Origin: Paralichthys olivaceus | Taxonomy: Eukaryota; Chordata; Actinopteri; Pleuronectiformes; Paralichthyidae | Reading direction: 5' to 3' | Length of the DNA: 64,000 bases | NCBI RefSeq assembly: GCF_024713975.1 | Contig: NC_091096.1 | Span: forward strand, 5,049,501 to 5,113,500 | Shown: positions 49,884 to 62,479 of the stretch, piece by piece | How positions within the stretch are numbered: position 1 is the first letter of the stretch | How the letters are laid out: every line of letters starts with the position of its first letter | Translations under genes and position numbers: made by a program | The notes under the pieces: model-generated | What the model was told of the DNA's origin: nothing | The model's database searches: none | Seen by the model: the letters and a program-made list of their open reading frames with translations, nothing else

Positions 49884-50859
49884 TATGTGTGCAGGGGAAG
49901 AAAATAAGAAGTAATCTGCTTTACTAGTGATGAAAAAGGCTTTGTAACGTTGTAAATTAAATGCTTATTAACTGTGGTCTTCTTCTGAACAGCTCAAAAC
50001 AAGGTAATGTGTAGGGAGAAGGAGATATTTTAGGTAATTGCAATTACAACAGGCAGAAATTGTTTAAATCCCACATTAAGTAACATTAAAATCGAATGTT
50101 TCCACCTGATTAAATCAATGTCTTAAGAAATAGTTTTGGTACATTGGAGTGTGTTCATTTCCAAGTTAATAATAACGTTTGAGTTGCCTCTCACTTTATT
50201 CAGAGGTTAAATATGGGGTTCCTCAGGGTTCAGTAATGGATCCCTTTTTGTTTTTATGTTAACATGTAGAAATGTTTAGTTAACCTTAAAAAAATGTAAG
50301 TGTGTTAATTTCCTCCACTTCTGAGTGGGTTTTAATCCTGGTACTCCAGCTTCCTCCCATAATTCAAAGACGTGCAGCCGAGGTAGATTAAATGTTCCCT
50401 GCATCTCGCCCAATGTCAGCTGGGATCGGCTACAGCCTCATCACTACGCTCAAAAGATCAGCCCTATTACTGATGGATGGACACTTTCGCCATCTGATTG
50501 TTTAAGTTAAATTCTGAATAATCTGTGATTTATGGAGACATTAATGGTCGGAAAATCAAATGTGACCCTATTTAACTTTTAAAAGTCATATATCTCGTTT
50601 TTCACCATCAGAGAACTCTATCCAACAAAGAGTTCCGTGACTTTGACACGCTAATGTTGTTTTATGTTATGACTTTATTATAAAAACATATTAAGAGGAT
50701 TTTTATTAGAGCTTGATTTTCCGTGTGCTGTGTATTTTAGTAAGCGAGCTGAGAGAATTCCTTCACTTCCTGTAAGAACAATCTAACACAATGTTATGTG
50801 TTTGCATATCTGAATAAAGCGAGAGAGAAAGTACTGTCAGGGGTAAAACTTTTTTGTTC

Positions 50860-51380
50860 TGTGTAATCTCATCTGATGTAGTGCTGCAGTGTTTCCTCTC
50901 TCTCTACATGCACATGTCCTCAGCAGGCAGGCTCATAAATTGGACAGCTAAGCCTTTCATAAAGTTTAATAAAGCGCTGTTTCGTGGCTCAGGGGAGCTG
51001 GTATTAGTGACGAGAGCTACTGCTGCCATTCCGGCAAATCACATCATCATAATGAGGCTGTACTATGGGAGTAAGACACCTCCCTTACCACCCACACATC
51101 CACCCACCTCCCACCTACCCTCTTTGTTTTCTTTATCATTCCTCTGGCACAATAAGTTGTCTTCACTTCACAGCGTTTTCCCCAAAGGGAATTTGGGTAT
51201 AGCGTTGTTTAAACGTCGCGGCCAGCTTGGACAGGCCAGGGTTATTTCTCATTTAGTAAAGATCACAGCCGCTGTAAATGCTCCAGCGGCATGCCTTGAA
51301 TGCCAACGCCGGCGTGATTGGCAGCTCGACGGCAGCAGCAGCATTTGCATGGCATTTAACTGGGCGGGCAATGGCCACCC
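50860..51380. promoter_or_regulatory. Candidate conserved regulatory block in tle4 desert
   Basis: A moderately GC-rich block is interrupted by a C-rich tract (51080-51120). It contains 'GCATTTGCATGGCATTTAAC', which carries an octamer-like ATTTGCAT core. The open frame through it (176 codons on plus) shows no domain. The call rests on texture and position only. Confidence 0.25.
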
Positions 51381-51844
51381 CTAACACCAAGGTGGGTAAA
51401 TAAGATGATTTCTCTGTTCACACAATGTACACACGCACAAACACGCTCACATGCTTTTGCGCTCACACATATAATCTCACTCCTCAATAACCCCACAACC
51501 ATCTTGGTCTGCCAAACCGAGAGTTGTTCATAATTGTGTGGCATTTAGGCAGAGGAGAGGGACGTCTGGTCGTGTGGGCGAGTAGAGGACGGAAAAGTCT
51601 GAGCCTTCCATTCCTGCATGTTGGGCTGTTATTTAAGGATTATTAAACACAGTTGCAATTCTCCTGAGCCTGAAGAGGTGAATTACAAATCTTGATACAA
51701 ATTTAATGAGAGCTCTGATTAAATTTTTTTCAAAATCGAAAGTGAATACTAATTTAAGCAAAAAAACCAGAAAGGGCTCTGTAATTATTAATAATGTTGA
51801 AGTCCATCACAGTAATTGGCCACAAGACCCCTGGTGTCATGGTG

Positions 51845-51935
51845 CACAATAGACTGTAGATGGACGACACGACTGCTGCCCAAAAGTGAAGCCAAGTCAT
51901 CTTGATCGCCCCCTAGTGTTTGGGTGCAGTATAGT
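51845..51935 (-). repeat. Dispersed repeat fragment carrying a CTCF-like core (reverse)
   Basis: The reverse complement contains CACTAGGGGGCGATCAAGAT and ends 'GTCCATCTACAGTCTATTG', the same family as at 31982 and 59730. The CTCF-like core is at 51907-51918. Confidence 0.55.
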
Positions 51936-52604
51936 TCATTAATAATTAGAAATTGGTAACAAAAAAATCTATAGCTAAACTTAAATGTATAGCACAAAAG
52001 TCTCTCCTACCTGTGGTGGAAGCAGTTATGTCTGTAGACTGTATATATAAAGGTTATTTCTATTTTGGCTTTTACCCTTTTTTCATGTTACTGTGCTCAG
52101 ATTATAAAAAAGTGCTATGATGTGGTGATACAAGTGTTGTTTAGACAGTTGCTTTCCCTGGACACGATGAGCAAAGCAGACAAACAGCCGGTTGCAAAAG
52201 CACAAAGCAGAGTGAGGGCAGAGTGCAGGGAGCCTCAGAAAAGACAGGTACCACAGGAAGGTATATGAGTGACCTCACACGCAGCAGTACTGCAGTTTTT
52301 ATCATGTTACGCTCAAACTAGATTTTCAAAATATTTTTTTTAATTAAAATTCTTTTTAAAGATCTGGCTAATAATAGATATTTACCATAAAGAATGGTGC
52401 ATACTGGAACATGATGTGGTTATGTAGATCGGTACCTTTTGTGGACAAAACACAATTTTATAAAGATAAACAGCAAATTTAAAATGATCTTAGCATATCA
52501 TTATTGTAATGTGAATACAATCTGTCGTTTCGATAACAATTTTTTAACAGCATCTCATCACAGAACAACTGGTTCCTATTTTAACCTTCAAAACTGCATC
52601 TTGA

Positions 52605-52618
52605 CCACCTGGGGGCAG
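52605..52618 (+). promoter_or_regulatory. CTCF-like core motif
   Basis: CCACCTGGGGGCAG resembles the CTCF consensus. It lies in otherwise AT-rich DNA between the two arms of the inverted duplicate. Confidence 0.3.
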
Positions 52619-52850
52619 CAAAAACACATAATTTCTCTTTGAATTACATTTGATGATATCGTTAGCAAATAGTTGTGCAACCATCAAATAATATACAACA
52701 TGTCTGATGGATACAAGTCTGGCATTCACTCTCCTTTTTGCTCCGTTTGGGTTTACACCGACTCCTGTTAAAAATATCTGGCACTTGTTGCTGATTTCCC
52801 AAGCTAGTCATTAACTTCTATGTCTATGTGTTGTGCTGGGAGTGCACATG

Positions 52851-53024
52851 AGAAACAAAGACCTGAAATCATGATTAGAGGAGGCTGAACACATTCTAGG
52901 GTTTTCTGGTGGGTCTTCAGGATGCGTCCAGAATCAATACTTGGCAAGTGGAAGGTTTATTTACTGAAGTGATAATGAATGTGAGTATCTGTCCTGATAT
53001 GCTGCACGATGGGTGCACAGATTA
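52851..53024 (-). repeat. Inverted-duplicate pair, right arm
   Basis: This is the partner of 49696-49883 in opposite orientation, about 3 kb away. Homology begins at AGAAACAAAGACCTGAAATC and ends at GGGTGCACAGATTA. Confidence 0.85.
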
Positions 53025-53237
53025 GTACCAGTAAAATATCACCTTTTGAAATGAGCTAATGTTAGCTGCTGCTTCTTCTGGATACTGGGTGGATGAATCA
53101 CGAAAAATGATCCTTTTGTTTGGGAACTGAGCTGAAATTCTGCAGATGAGAGCTGAACACATTACAGCAGTGAGGGCAATTATGTTATGTTTATGCAGTG
53201 AGCACCTGAAAACTAATGAACTCCCGTAGAATTTCGT

Positions 53238-53292
53238 CAAATTTCCCTCCAGGGATTAATAAAGTATTTCTGATTCTGATTCTGATTCTGAT
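53238..53292 (+). repeat. LINE 3' tail with (TTCTGA)n end
   Basis: 'TTTCCCTCCAGGGATTAATA' is followed by AAGTAT and repeats of TTCTGA. This is the teleost LINE tail in plus orientation. Only the tail is present. Confidence 0.7.
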
Positions 53293-53899
53293 AGTCCTGT
53301 TCAGTGCCAAATCAACATGTAGAAGACACAACTCTTTAGGAGCAACTGCCTCACAACACTATTTTATCTTTTACGGTTCAATTAATAAGCTTTTATGATG
53401 CATGAGGAAAGATTTTCGATGTTGACAACGAACAGTCACCTTTGATTTAAGGATCTCCTGCCAGTGTGTCCTGCTTTGGTTTGGTTTGAATTAAAGAGGA
53501 ATGAAACCTGCATCTGGGCCAAAAACAATTGTAACATTTACATTTGTAGCATAACAGGAATTAAATCATAAAAGTGAGCGACAAATCAGTTTCTCATTTC
53601 CAGCTTTTGTGTGACAGCAGTTTTATGTTATGATTTGTTACGCCTGTGCTGTGTCCGCTGGTAGAAGCATCGCTAGCGGTGGTTTTACAGATGGAAATAA
53701 TCGTCCAACTAACTAACTAAGTTCTTATTTCAACCACTTTAATTTCTCACATATATGATCACACTTTGTCCTATTTCCAGAGCAGGAGGTGTGTTTATGT
53801 GTCAGAACTCATTTGGACCGCTCCGACTCATCTTACTTTCTAATATCTCATCGAGCAATCACGGGCCTCACATTTACACGTTGTCCCTCAACTTTCATT

Positions 53900-54720
53900 C
53901 ACCTGAAATGATGGTGAAATGACATTACCAGTGACAGCCGCGCAATAACAAAAGCACCAAAGCTTCCTTGAAAAACAATAAATCAATAAGCCCCGCCAAC
54001 ACATCCTGTTGCATTCCCGACTCCTTGACACCTGAAGCTCATTAAACACAGCCTAACGTCAACTTAGAGGAAGGAGAGTACACAGACGCTCGCCTTTTCA
54101 CAGCCTATCACAATAACAGCTACTGAGCAACCTTGATATATTGTATATACTAGAAATAAATATGATTGTCCTTTAATCTGATTTTATTATACTGGGGAGT
54201 CCCGCTGGCAAATCTACTGAGGGCTGATGGCCTGTAATCTTATTGCAGGGAGCGCTGTGTGTTTCATATCCCCTTCTTGATGGTGTTTTATCATGTCAGG
54301 AGTATTATTGTTCCTATTGGTATATGTGTTTCTGCATTTATACGTGTTGGTGTATATATCCTAATAAATCAAGTTATTGCACATTCTTGAGTGTCAGTCT
54401 CTGTTTGCATATGTATAGTCTGCATGTTTGCATGCACCCAGAAGTCCCTCCAGCTCGGGCGTGGGTGCTAATTTTGCCCCGCAGCGTTGCCGGGCTGCTC
54501 AGAGAGTTCTGCTCTGTTTATGAACCGGGCATATTGACCCAATTTGTGGCTTTGGTGCTTTCTCTCACTCTCTTGTCATTTTTTTCTCCCTCCTTCCTCT
54601 CCTCCTCTCTTTGTCCACCTCCCGGGGCAGATTGGGAGCCTGCACGGCTGGAGGAATTGGCGCACTCAGACTGAACTAAACGCCCTACGCATCATTGAGC
54701 AGCATTACCAACCTCTCCCC
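53900..54720. promoter_or_regulatory. Candidate regulatory block in tle4 desert
   Basis: Mixed-composition DNA without gene signals lies between repeats. Parts such as 54010-54130 and 54480-54700 have the even composition of conserved noncoding DNA. No conservation test could be run. Confidence 0.2.
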
Positions 54721-54745
54721 ACTCATCACTCTCAGTGGATGCTGC

Positions 54746-54747
<2 letters not shown>

Positions 54748-54808
<61 letters not shown>
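54748..54808 (+). repeat. (TG)n microsatellite, about 61 bases
   Basis: An uninterrupted TG run. Confidence 0.95.
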
Positions 54809-54811
<3 letters not shown>

Positions 54812-55111
54812 CCGTGTAGAGGGCTCTGTTAACTAGAAAGGTCTAATAAATCAACCTGTCTGTCTACAACGAAGGGAGGGGCCCTTCCTTCGTTCATACC
54901 TACTCCCATTACTCCTCCCTGCCTCCTCTTTCCTTCCATCGTTTTTCCTCTCTTTCTTCCTCCATCATTCTCTCCATCTCTCTCCTTTATGTCCTGTAAT
55001 TCTTCTTTTAAAGCTCAGGGGGTGGTGTTGGAGGCATTACGTGCCTCCTGATAAATCACTGTCTGGGAGCAGAGCAGAGTAACATGGCCATCTGAAGATC
55101 AACTTACTGGC

Positions 55112-55112
<1 letters not shown>

Positions 55113-55164
<52 letters not shown>

Positions 55165-55277
55165 TGTGTGTATGTGTGTGTGGCTGGGTCTTATAGCCAT
55201 AGCATAGTGTTGCCCCAGAGATTGTCCACTTTTATAGCAGTTTGGGTGAATGCATGTATCTCAGGTATTTATATGTG

Positions 55278-55312
<35 letters not shown>

Positions 55313-55345
55313 CGTGTGCTTGCATGTGTGCGTGCGTGTGCTTGC
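55113..55345 (+). repeat. Paired (TG)n arrays
   Basis: Two TG-rich arrays (55113-55182 and 55279-55345) are separated by about 100 unique bases. The second decays into TGCG/TGTGCTTG units. Confidence 0.9.
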
Positions 55346-56689
55346 GTGTGCATGTGAATGCAGTTTCTGGCCAGTACTGATCTCCCTGTCCTGCTGAATG
55401 GTGGCTGATTGAGACACATGGACTGCCTTTGTGCCCTGATCTAGTTGCCATTGATTACCTATCAGGGTTTTTGATTGCATCCTGGAAGTAATTCTTTTAA
55501 ATAGGCCCTAATGGCCTCCAATCTGGGCTGATGACGACCTCAGAGAGTCCAATCGCAGATCCATTTAGGCCCTTTCAGACCCCTCCATGTACACTCTGAA
55601 ACTCGGGCTCATTGCTCATATACCCTCCCTCTGCCGCTGCCTCTTTGCTTTGTGTCAAGTCAGCGCCGCGTCCATACGCTGTGTTACTGCACATGCAAAA
55701 AAAACCACACTGACAGTAAAACTCTGCATCCAGCTTAGATGCAGAGATCTTACACATCCACAGTTCACGGTGTTAGACGGGGCGTTAGCAAAGATCAGAG
55801 AGGCTGATGATGGCAGGAGGTAACTGAGAAAGACAGCGAGGCAGACAGAGCAAAGAGAGACACGAACAGAGTGTAATCCTGCTTTTAACTGAAAAAGACA
55901 AAGTGAGAGCGAGGAAGTCCGGGTTTCAAATCTGCAAAAAGAAGAGGAGGAAAATGAAGCGGGGAAGAAAGAAGAGGTATGACAGATCTATTAGGGATAA
56001 GGATGAGAGAGGGAGGGGGGGTGCTGGTCGTCAGTATGTCAGGGTGTGTTATTATAGTCTGAGGGTTGGATGGAGGCATGAGAAGCAGGAGGGAGAGGAG
56101 GAGGGGGGGCGATTGCAGCAGACAGGAAGAGGGCTCGCCGTCTAATCCTCCAATTTTCTTACATTACTGCTCCCCCTCCTTCTCTCCACCTCCGTCCTTC
56201 TCTCCCCTCCTCCCTCTCCCTCTCTCCCTCGCTGCCAGGCCTGTCGACAAATGAAACTGGAGGTAGCGGCAGCTTCACAGAGATTGACTTGAATGAGTAA
56301 AACACACACACACACACACACACAAAGAAAAAGAGAAAGCAAGACAGACAGAGACCTCCTGCACCTCTAACAATATAAATGTACCCAGAAAAACCCCAGT
56401 GGCTCGGTCATCTATTGTTCTGTGCTGGAGAATAAAACAACACAGTGTGAGTTCCTCCATGTGCTTTATGCTTTCTGCAAAACTTTCTTCCGGCTTCAAT
56501 CACATAGAATAAATCACAGCAATAAGAACGGGGACATGTACACGCACCTACTGGTTTGTGAGACACGGACAAAACGCAGCTCTCCTCTTGTGAAAGCGGC
56601 TCCGAATATGATCAATAACTTCCTGCTGATGAGGAGGAAAAAACCTGATGACAGAATATTAAATTAAAGAGATTGTTTTACGCTGGGAA

Positions 56690-57420
56690 CGTATTAACGG
56701 CTCACTTAGCAGAATTATGAAGCAATGATGACAAACAAGGTTCCTTTGCCAGGCAATGCTGCTTGTTAATATGCTGAACCTTATTTATTGACAGTTTTTT
56801 TCCTCCGTGCAGGATTCTATTTAATAAGTTGGAGTCTTACTGAACCTGGTCGTCCTGGCACTGATTTGATGTACGGCTGCTGTTGATTAAATCTGGGCTT
56901 TGGTATTGAAGCTGAGCTTTTAGGGGAATTAAACGCACAAATCCAGAGTAATGTTCCTACAATTTACAGCTGACTAACAATCACACGAAATTCAATACAT
57001 ATTTTATAGACCATACGTCTGCTAGAAACAAAACCAACTGCAATTTGGCTGAATCTTGACCTTTCCTACTCTTGTCTCGGATTTCCATCAATCACCCTGA
57101 CTTTTTTTTTTACCCATCTCTTCCAAAATGCACAATATCCTCGCAATGTTCAAGCCTTCCTTCTTCACCGCAATTTAGCGATTTCCATTTCCCCGCCCTC
57201 CTGAGTGATTTACATTCCACTCATTTCTCATTGGGCGAGGCAGAACCCTGACTGAGTGGGACTAATTTGCCATGCTAATGAGATGGCTCCTACAAACAGA
57301 GCCAGCTGGAGACCAGAGTAAATGATCCTGTCATCAGTCAAGAACACAAACATGGCTAACAGCTAATTAGCTCGCGGCAGTTTGTAGAGGTGACATTCTA
57401 TCTGATCTGTGCCACAGCGG
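56690..57420. promoter_or_regulatory. Candidate conserved enhancer cluster in tle4 desert
   Basis: About 700 bases of repeat-free DNA hold many short developmental-factor-like words: CCTTTGCCAGGCAATG, TTGTTAATATGC, CATGCTAATGAG, GCTAATTAGCTC. There is no coding sense on either strand. It is among the best enhancer-like blocks in the window by eye. The target gene is inferred to be tle4. Confidence 0.35.
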
Positions 57421-59729
57421 AACAGAGGAATAAAAAAAAGAGAAGGGGAGAACAATGAAGGAGAAAGGATGTGGAGGAGGGAGGTTTGGCTTGGTGATTA
57501 ACGTGGGGTTTTTTGTTTTGTTTCTCGCAAACACACTCATGTGGCATATATACAGTAAAACACTTTCAAGTACGCAGGCACAACTCCCTCATTTCCTTTG
57601 CATCGCGCCGTGCAATGAGGATAAGAGCGAGCATGTGGCATCAGAATAGGGGGCAGAGAATATGCTAAGCAGACAATCAGAGGTGTACCCCCTGGTGCTA
57701 AACAGCCAATCATAGCTGTCCCAGTGTGTGTCACCAGCCAGCAGGAGGCAGAATTAGTCCTGGTTAGCAGCCAGAGCCCTGCCGAGTGGCTGATTAGTCT
57801 TTTAGACTGAAGAGGAGACCGAATGTTAGAAGTCCAACTGCATGTCTGAGAGTCTTTTGCACACCAGACAAAGGCAAGGGCTTTTGTATATGGAAAAATA
57901 CGTTAGTAGCGTCATTGCTGCCTTGTGAATGTGCGACACTGAAATGAATTGGGATCACTAGAAAAAACGTTATTGCATTTATTGTCTGACTGTGTTTTAG
58001 ACTATTTTCAATATACATTTTTGTTGTTGTTTTCTGTCAAGTGGAGGCAATCGACCTTTCCTGTAGGATTTTCAACAATTGATTCAGGGCAGGCTTTCCA
58101 CTGAAGCAACGTGCACACAGAGCTGCTTAATGGTTCGGCCAAAAAGAATGCCTTGCTGAACTGGCCTGTGATTGGTCAAAGTCTCCCATCACGGGCCAGA
58201 TTTCCCCAAGGCTGGAAACAAGAGAACAGTAGAAGTGCAGTAGTAAGTCTAGATTTCTCTCAGATCACTTGATCGACATTCTGCCCAAAGCCTATAATGG
58301 GATAATTGCTCAATAACGGCAAAAGTATGGTAGTTACCTGACCCAGCATCGATAAGAGGTATATACACTTTAAATGAAGAGTTTGTAAGATATTGCACTG
58401 TAGTTTGTAAGCAGATGCTCAATAATGTATTGTTAACAACTTCAACTCTTCCTCTCTGCACCCAAAGGTGAAAATGGTCTGTAAACACAGAAAAGTAAAA
58501 TTAGTTTGTAATAATATTAATTAGCCTTTATAGTCGAGCTACATTTATACATAAAGCACATTAAGAACAACCTCTGTAAAACTGATCCAAGAGGGTGCAT
58601 GTAAAGGGAAAATAAAAGTGAGCCTAAAATCAAACCCTGAGGGACTCCACAGTTGATTGGAGCAGATGATGAGGAGCAGTTTTCTATCTTAACTAAGAAA
58701 AATCTTTCCTAAGATGTAGTGCTGGATCCTGCAAACCAACTTTGACCACAAATAGGATAACTTATAATTGCTGACTAATAGTATTATGCTGCTGCCTGTT
58801 GGCGACCGAAAGTAAACTGTTACCCATGATGCCTTCTTCGGCAATGCCTGCTATAAACTCTGATTAACTGGTAATGGATTTTTTTTCATCCATTCTTCTT
58901 GATGTCACCACTTGCCTGGTTATTAATTAATCGCTCTCCGTCTCTGTGTGTCCCCCTCTCTCTGCTTTCAGCGTCTGGTCCTGTTTGTCATCTGGACGCT
59001 CTGCGCTATTCTGTTTTCTTTTCTCAGAACAAATGCTTGCATTCATCCATTTGTAATCTAATAAAGAAATGGCAGCAATCTGTATGTTCCTTTCAGGGGA
59101 CTGGATGACTTTGAGCACCAGATGCTGATGTTCCCCCAGAGTCGTTACCGTGATGGAGCCGATCCTTAACTGTCTCCTATAAAGACACATACTTCCACAC
59201 ACACACACACACACACGTACATGCCGCCTCCCTTCACTCACGCGCTCAGTGTGGTGGCAGGATTAACCTGCTGGTAGCAGAGTAAATCCAGCACAGCACT
59301 GCCTCCGCCTCTCTGTCTGTGTCTGTGGAGGCCTGGTTATCCCTTCACATGAGCTACCCGTTCAAAGGGCCAGCCGCCGGGTATTAATGATGTGTTAAAG
59401 GGGCGACCATGGGGGATTTGGACGCCGCTTTCTGTAAGGACAGGAGATCTAGGAGCACAGACCAGTGGTTAGTGCTCACTGAAGTATGATTAGTTAGACA
59501 CTGAATCCCCCAACACACACACTCACACAATGACGGACAGGTTCTATATTATTATTCTATATACCCAGAAGACCACATGTAGGCGATGAAAGGACAACAC
59601 CACTGTGCTTGTCTTATAGTAAATATACCTCTGTACCTCTGCTGACCTATAGGACAACAGCAGTTAAGTCTCCAGGGTTGTCACAGCAGAAGAAGTGTCT
59701 GCAACATGATTTATTTATTGCTATGACCT

Positions 59730-59785
59730 ATACTGCAGCCAGCCACCAGGGGGTGATCAAGGGGAGCCGTCGTCCATATTTATCG
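59730..59785 (+). repeat. Dispersed repeat fragment carrying a CTCF-like core
   Basis: 'GCAGCCAGCCACCAGGGGGT' then 'GATCAAGGGGAGCCGTCGTC' belongs to the same family as 31982 and 51845. Confidence 0.5.
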
Positions 59786-59907
59786 TGTTTGTTTTGGGCA
59801 TCTTTTGCGGGGGACAGCTGAAAACCACATAGTGTTTACCCACCACAAGAAATACATTGTCTGAATGGTTTTCTGGATATTGTGTTTAAATCAGTGAAGC
59901 AGTGCCA

Positions 59908-59922
59908 CCCCCCCCCCCCCCC
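59908..59922 (+). repeat. Poly(C) run
   Basis: About 15 consecutive C residues, followed within 200 bases by a (CA)n run. Confidence 0.9.
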
Positions 59923-59939
59923 TTCACTGCATAAAAAAA

Positions 59940-60620
59940 GGAGAGAGGGATAGAAAGAGAGAGCTGCTGTGAGATTAGGAGGCATATGTACAGGTGGTGA
60001 TAGTTCGTAGGGATCAGTGCGCTGAGCAAGATGTTAAAGCCGGGTTTTCTCGTCACCCACTCCCAAACACAACCCACGACAAGCCTACCGCGACCCCCTT
60101 AATCCCCCCTCCCTCAATAAGCCACTCAGCCCCCTACACACACACACACACACACACGTCCAGTCTGCTACCCATCTACCCTCAAAATATGCTCCCGTGC
60201 AATCTCCTGCGCATCAGCTGCCAAATGAAGTTCCTCTTTAGAGTAAAAAAACGTGGCTGGCGAATCATCTGAGGCATCGTGGCAGGCGGCGAAGGCAGCC
60301 CTTGTACTGAAGCCAATAATCCAGCATCAGGGCTTCAGGCGCACAGAGGGTCGAGATTGACAGGGCTCGATATGAGGCTCTCGCCTCACTTGACATTTGG
60401 GTTTCATAAGGTCTGGAACAAAAGGCAGGGGCAAAATAATCAGAGAGGGGCGCAGGCAAATAAATCTGTTTATTCCTCTTCACCTGCCCCCCTCCCTCAC
60501 CTCTGCACCTCCTCTGCTCAGCCCTTGGAGGGGAAAGAGGGAGGGCACGATATTACCTTTTCGGAGCCTTGGTGGATTCACGCGCCACGGCAGCAGGTCA
60601 CTTTAGGCCCTGTGCTTACT
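59940..60620. promoter_or_regulatory. Candidate regulatory block upstream of tle4
   Basis: A mixed, relatively GC-rich block about 3 kb before tle4. Both strands are open for 70-110 codons, but no domain, splice frame or known product appears. Confidence 0.2.
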
Positions 60621-61914
60621 TGAGATATTAGTTTGTATGTGCGGTAGATAGAGATGTGTATTTGAATGGCTGGGGTGCTGTGTCTGTGTGCACAATCCTG
60701 TGTTTGTATGAGCGAGAGGCAGAGACAACAGGGAAGACATCGAGACAGAGGCAGATGGACGGACGAGGATTGATGTGGTGTCATATAGTGGATAACAGTT
60801 TGTAAGCCCGTGTGTGTTTGAGCATGAAATAAAGAAAAAAGGTATAACATGTAAGAATGATAGATGCCGTGCTTTATCATGTCATAGTAGCGCAGCGGCT
60901 TTGATATACAATTAGCCACACGTATTATAACAAATCTAATTCTAAATGTGGCTATAAGAGGTGATAAATTCAGAGAAAGAGAAGAAATATGAAGTGTAAT
61001 GCAGCTTGAGATGATTAAGATTTCATTACTCGGTGAGTTAGTGCAGCTAAATGACTTAACGCAGCGGTTTGGTGAGCTGCTGACCCAGCAACAGTGTGTT
61101 TCATCCACCCCCTGAACGTCTACTCATAGTGGTAAATAGCTGACATAGTGCATACACTGATTCGCTCAATGAAAGGATGTGTGTATACATGCGATGGACT
61201 GAGTTCCACTTTCAGTGCACAACCTTTAACTGAGTGCAAGTTTTTTAATTGGATCAGTTACGAAGGAGTTGACGAAATACTGCAAAAACAGACACATGCG
61301 TTTATGTTCGTCTTTGATTGGTCTGGTTGATCTGTTACGTAACATGACCGAACTCAATGCACTTATAATTTTTGGTGCCTAAATTTTTCTCATTGTGTTA
61401 CATGAGACAGTTTGAGTACTTCTACAATGAGTTGCAGTGATTTGGTTAAAATACCGGAGCAGCTATCGGCTTTCGGACACGAACACAGAAAACTTCCAGA
61501 CCTTCTGCACTGGGACAATATGTGAGTGAGAGGCTCCAAACGTTCTCTGGCCACGTGAGAAAACTGCAGGAGATCCTCCGGAGGATTCACCGTGAGCAAG
61601 TGAGAGAGCGTTGGTGACGTTTCTAACAAAACTGAAAGATAATACAAAAGAAAAACACGTTTCTTGGGAAAGAAAAGCAATCGAATACACGTAGAAAACA
61701 CAGATGAAGATGTCAAAAGAGCTTTGGGTGACTGTGAATGTTTGGCACATTCCATTTTTATTGTCTCTCTTGTGTCAATCATGATGTTTCATCCCAAGCT
61801 GTCAACCATTTTTATAGCATCAAGCGAACAAACCTCACACGTAAAATAAGAACACGTAAAATGACAGAAACCGTATTTTTGAAAAAATAATGCATATTTG
61901 ACGTGTACTTTGTA

Positions 61915-62085
61915 CTAACCCTGAACCCTGAACCCTGCATTGCCCTATAGACGGCTGTGGTGACAGTGTATGAGTGGTTGTGTGATAGAAAAATCTTTGC
62001 GTATACGTGTATGACGTGTACACATATGTGTGTGAGTGGGTGAATACGACTTGTGCTGTAAAGCACTTTGAGTGGATGATAAACT
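61915..62085 (+). repeat. SINE 3' remnant
   Basis: 'ACCCTGAACCCTGAACCCTG' near the start and 'TGTAAAGCACTTTGAGTGG' near the end match the 3' half of the tRNA-derived SINE at 17035. The tRNA-like head is missing. Confidence 0.5.
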
Positions 62086-62479
62086 CTATCTCAATACAGC
62101 CCATTAACCATTAGTGGGTTTGTTGTCCAGTGGAAAACGGCCTTAATATAAACCACCTTTTTAGCAGTAAATATCATTTAAATGGACTTTAATTAGGTAT
62201 TCATTTTTGCTTAACCATGATTCACATCCTGTAGGAGCAGGCTGGGGTACAAATACATCTGAAAGAGAATTTAATTGCAGGGTTGTACGTGTGATCTGTG
62301 GACACAATAGCAGATTGTTTTAATAGGTGATTCAATTAAAAAAGAAACCGGAACAACACGAGACTCCGAGGGGCCATATGTTCTCCTCTGCCTGGAAGTG
62401 TCCATTAAAAAAACACACATAAGTCAACAGATAGTTTCCAGATTAATCCCTGTGACATGTTTTAGTAGCAGACCGAGCC

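Noticed and set aside
50854-51384. Plus-strand open frame of 176 codons
   Set aside because: It crosses a proline-coding C-rich tract and ordinary desert DNA; there is no domain, splice frame or partner exon. Kept only as a possible regulatory block.
61916-61940. Repeated AACCCTG resembling telomere sequence
   Set aside because: Only about three units, of the wrong repeat (not TTAGGG/CCCTAA). It is part of a SINE 3' remnant.
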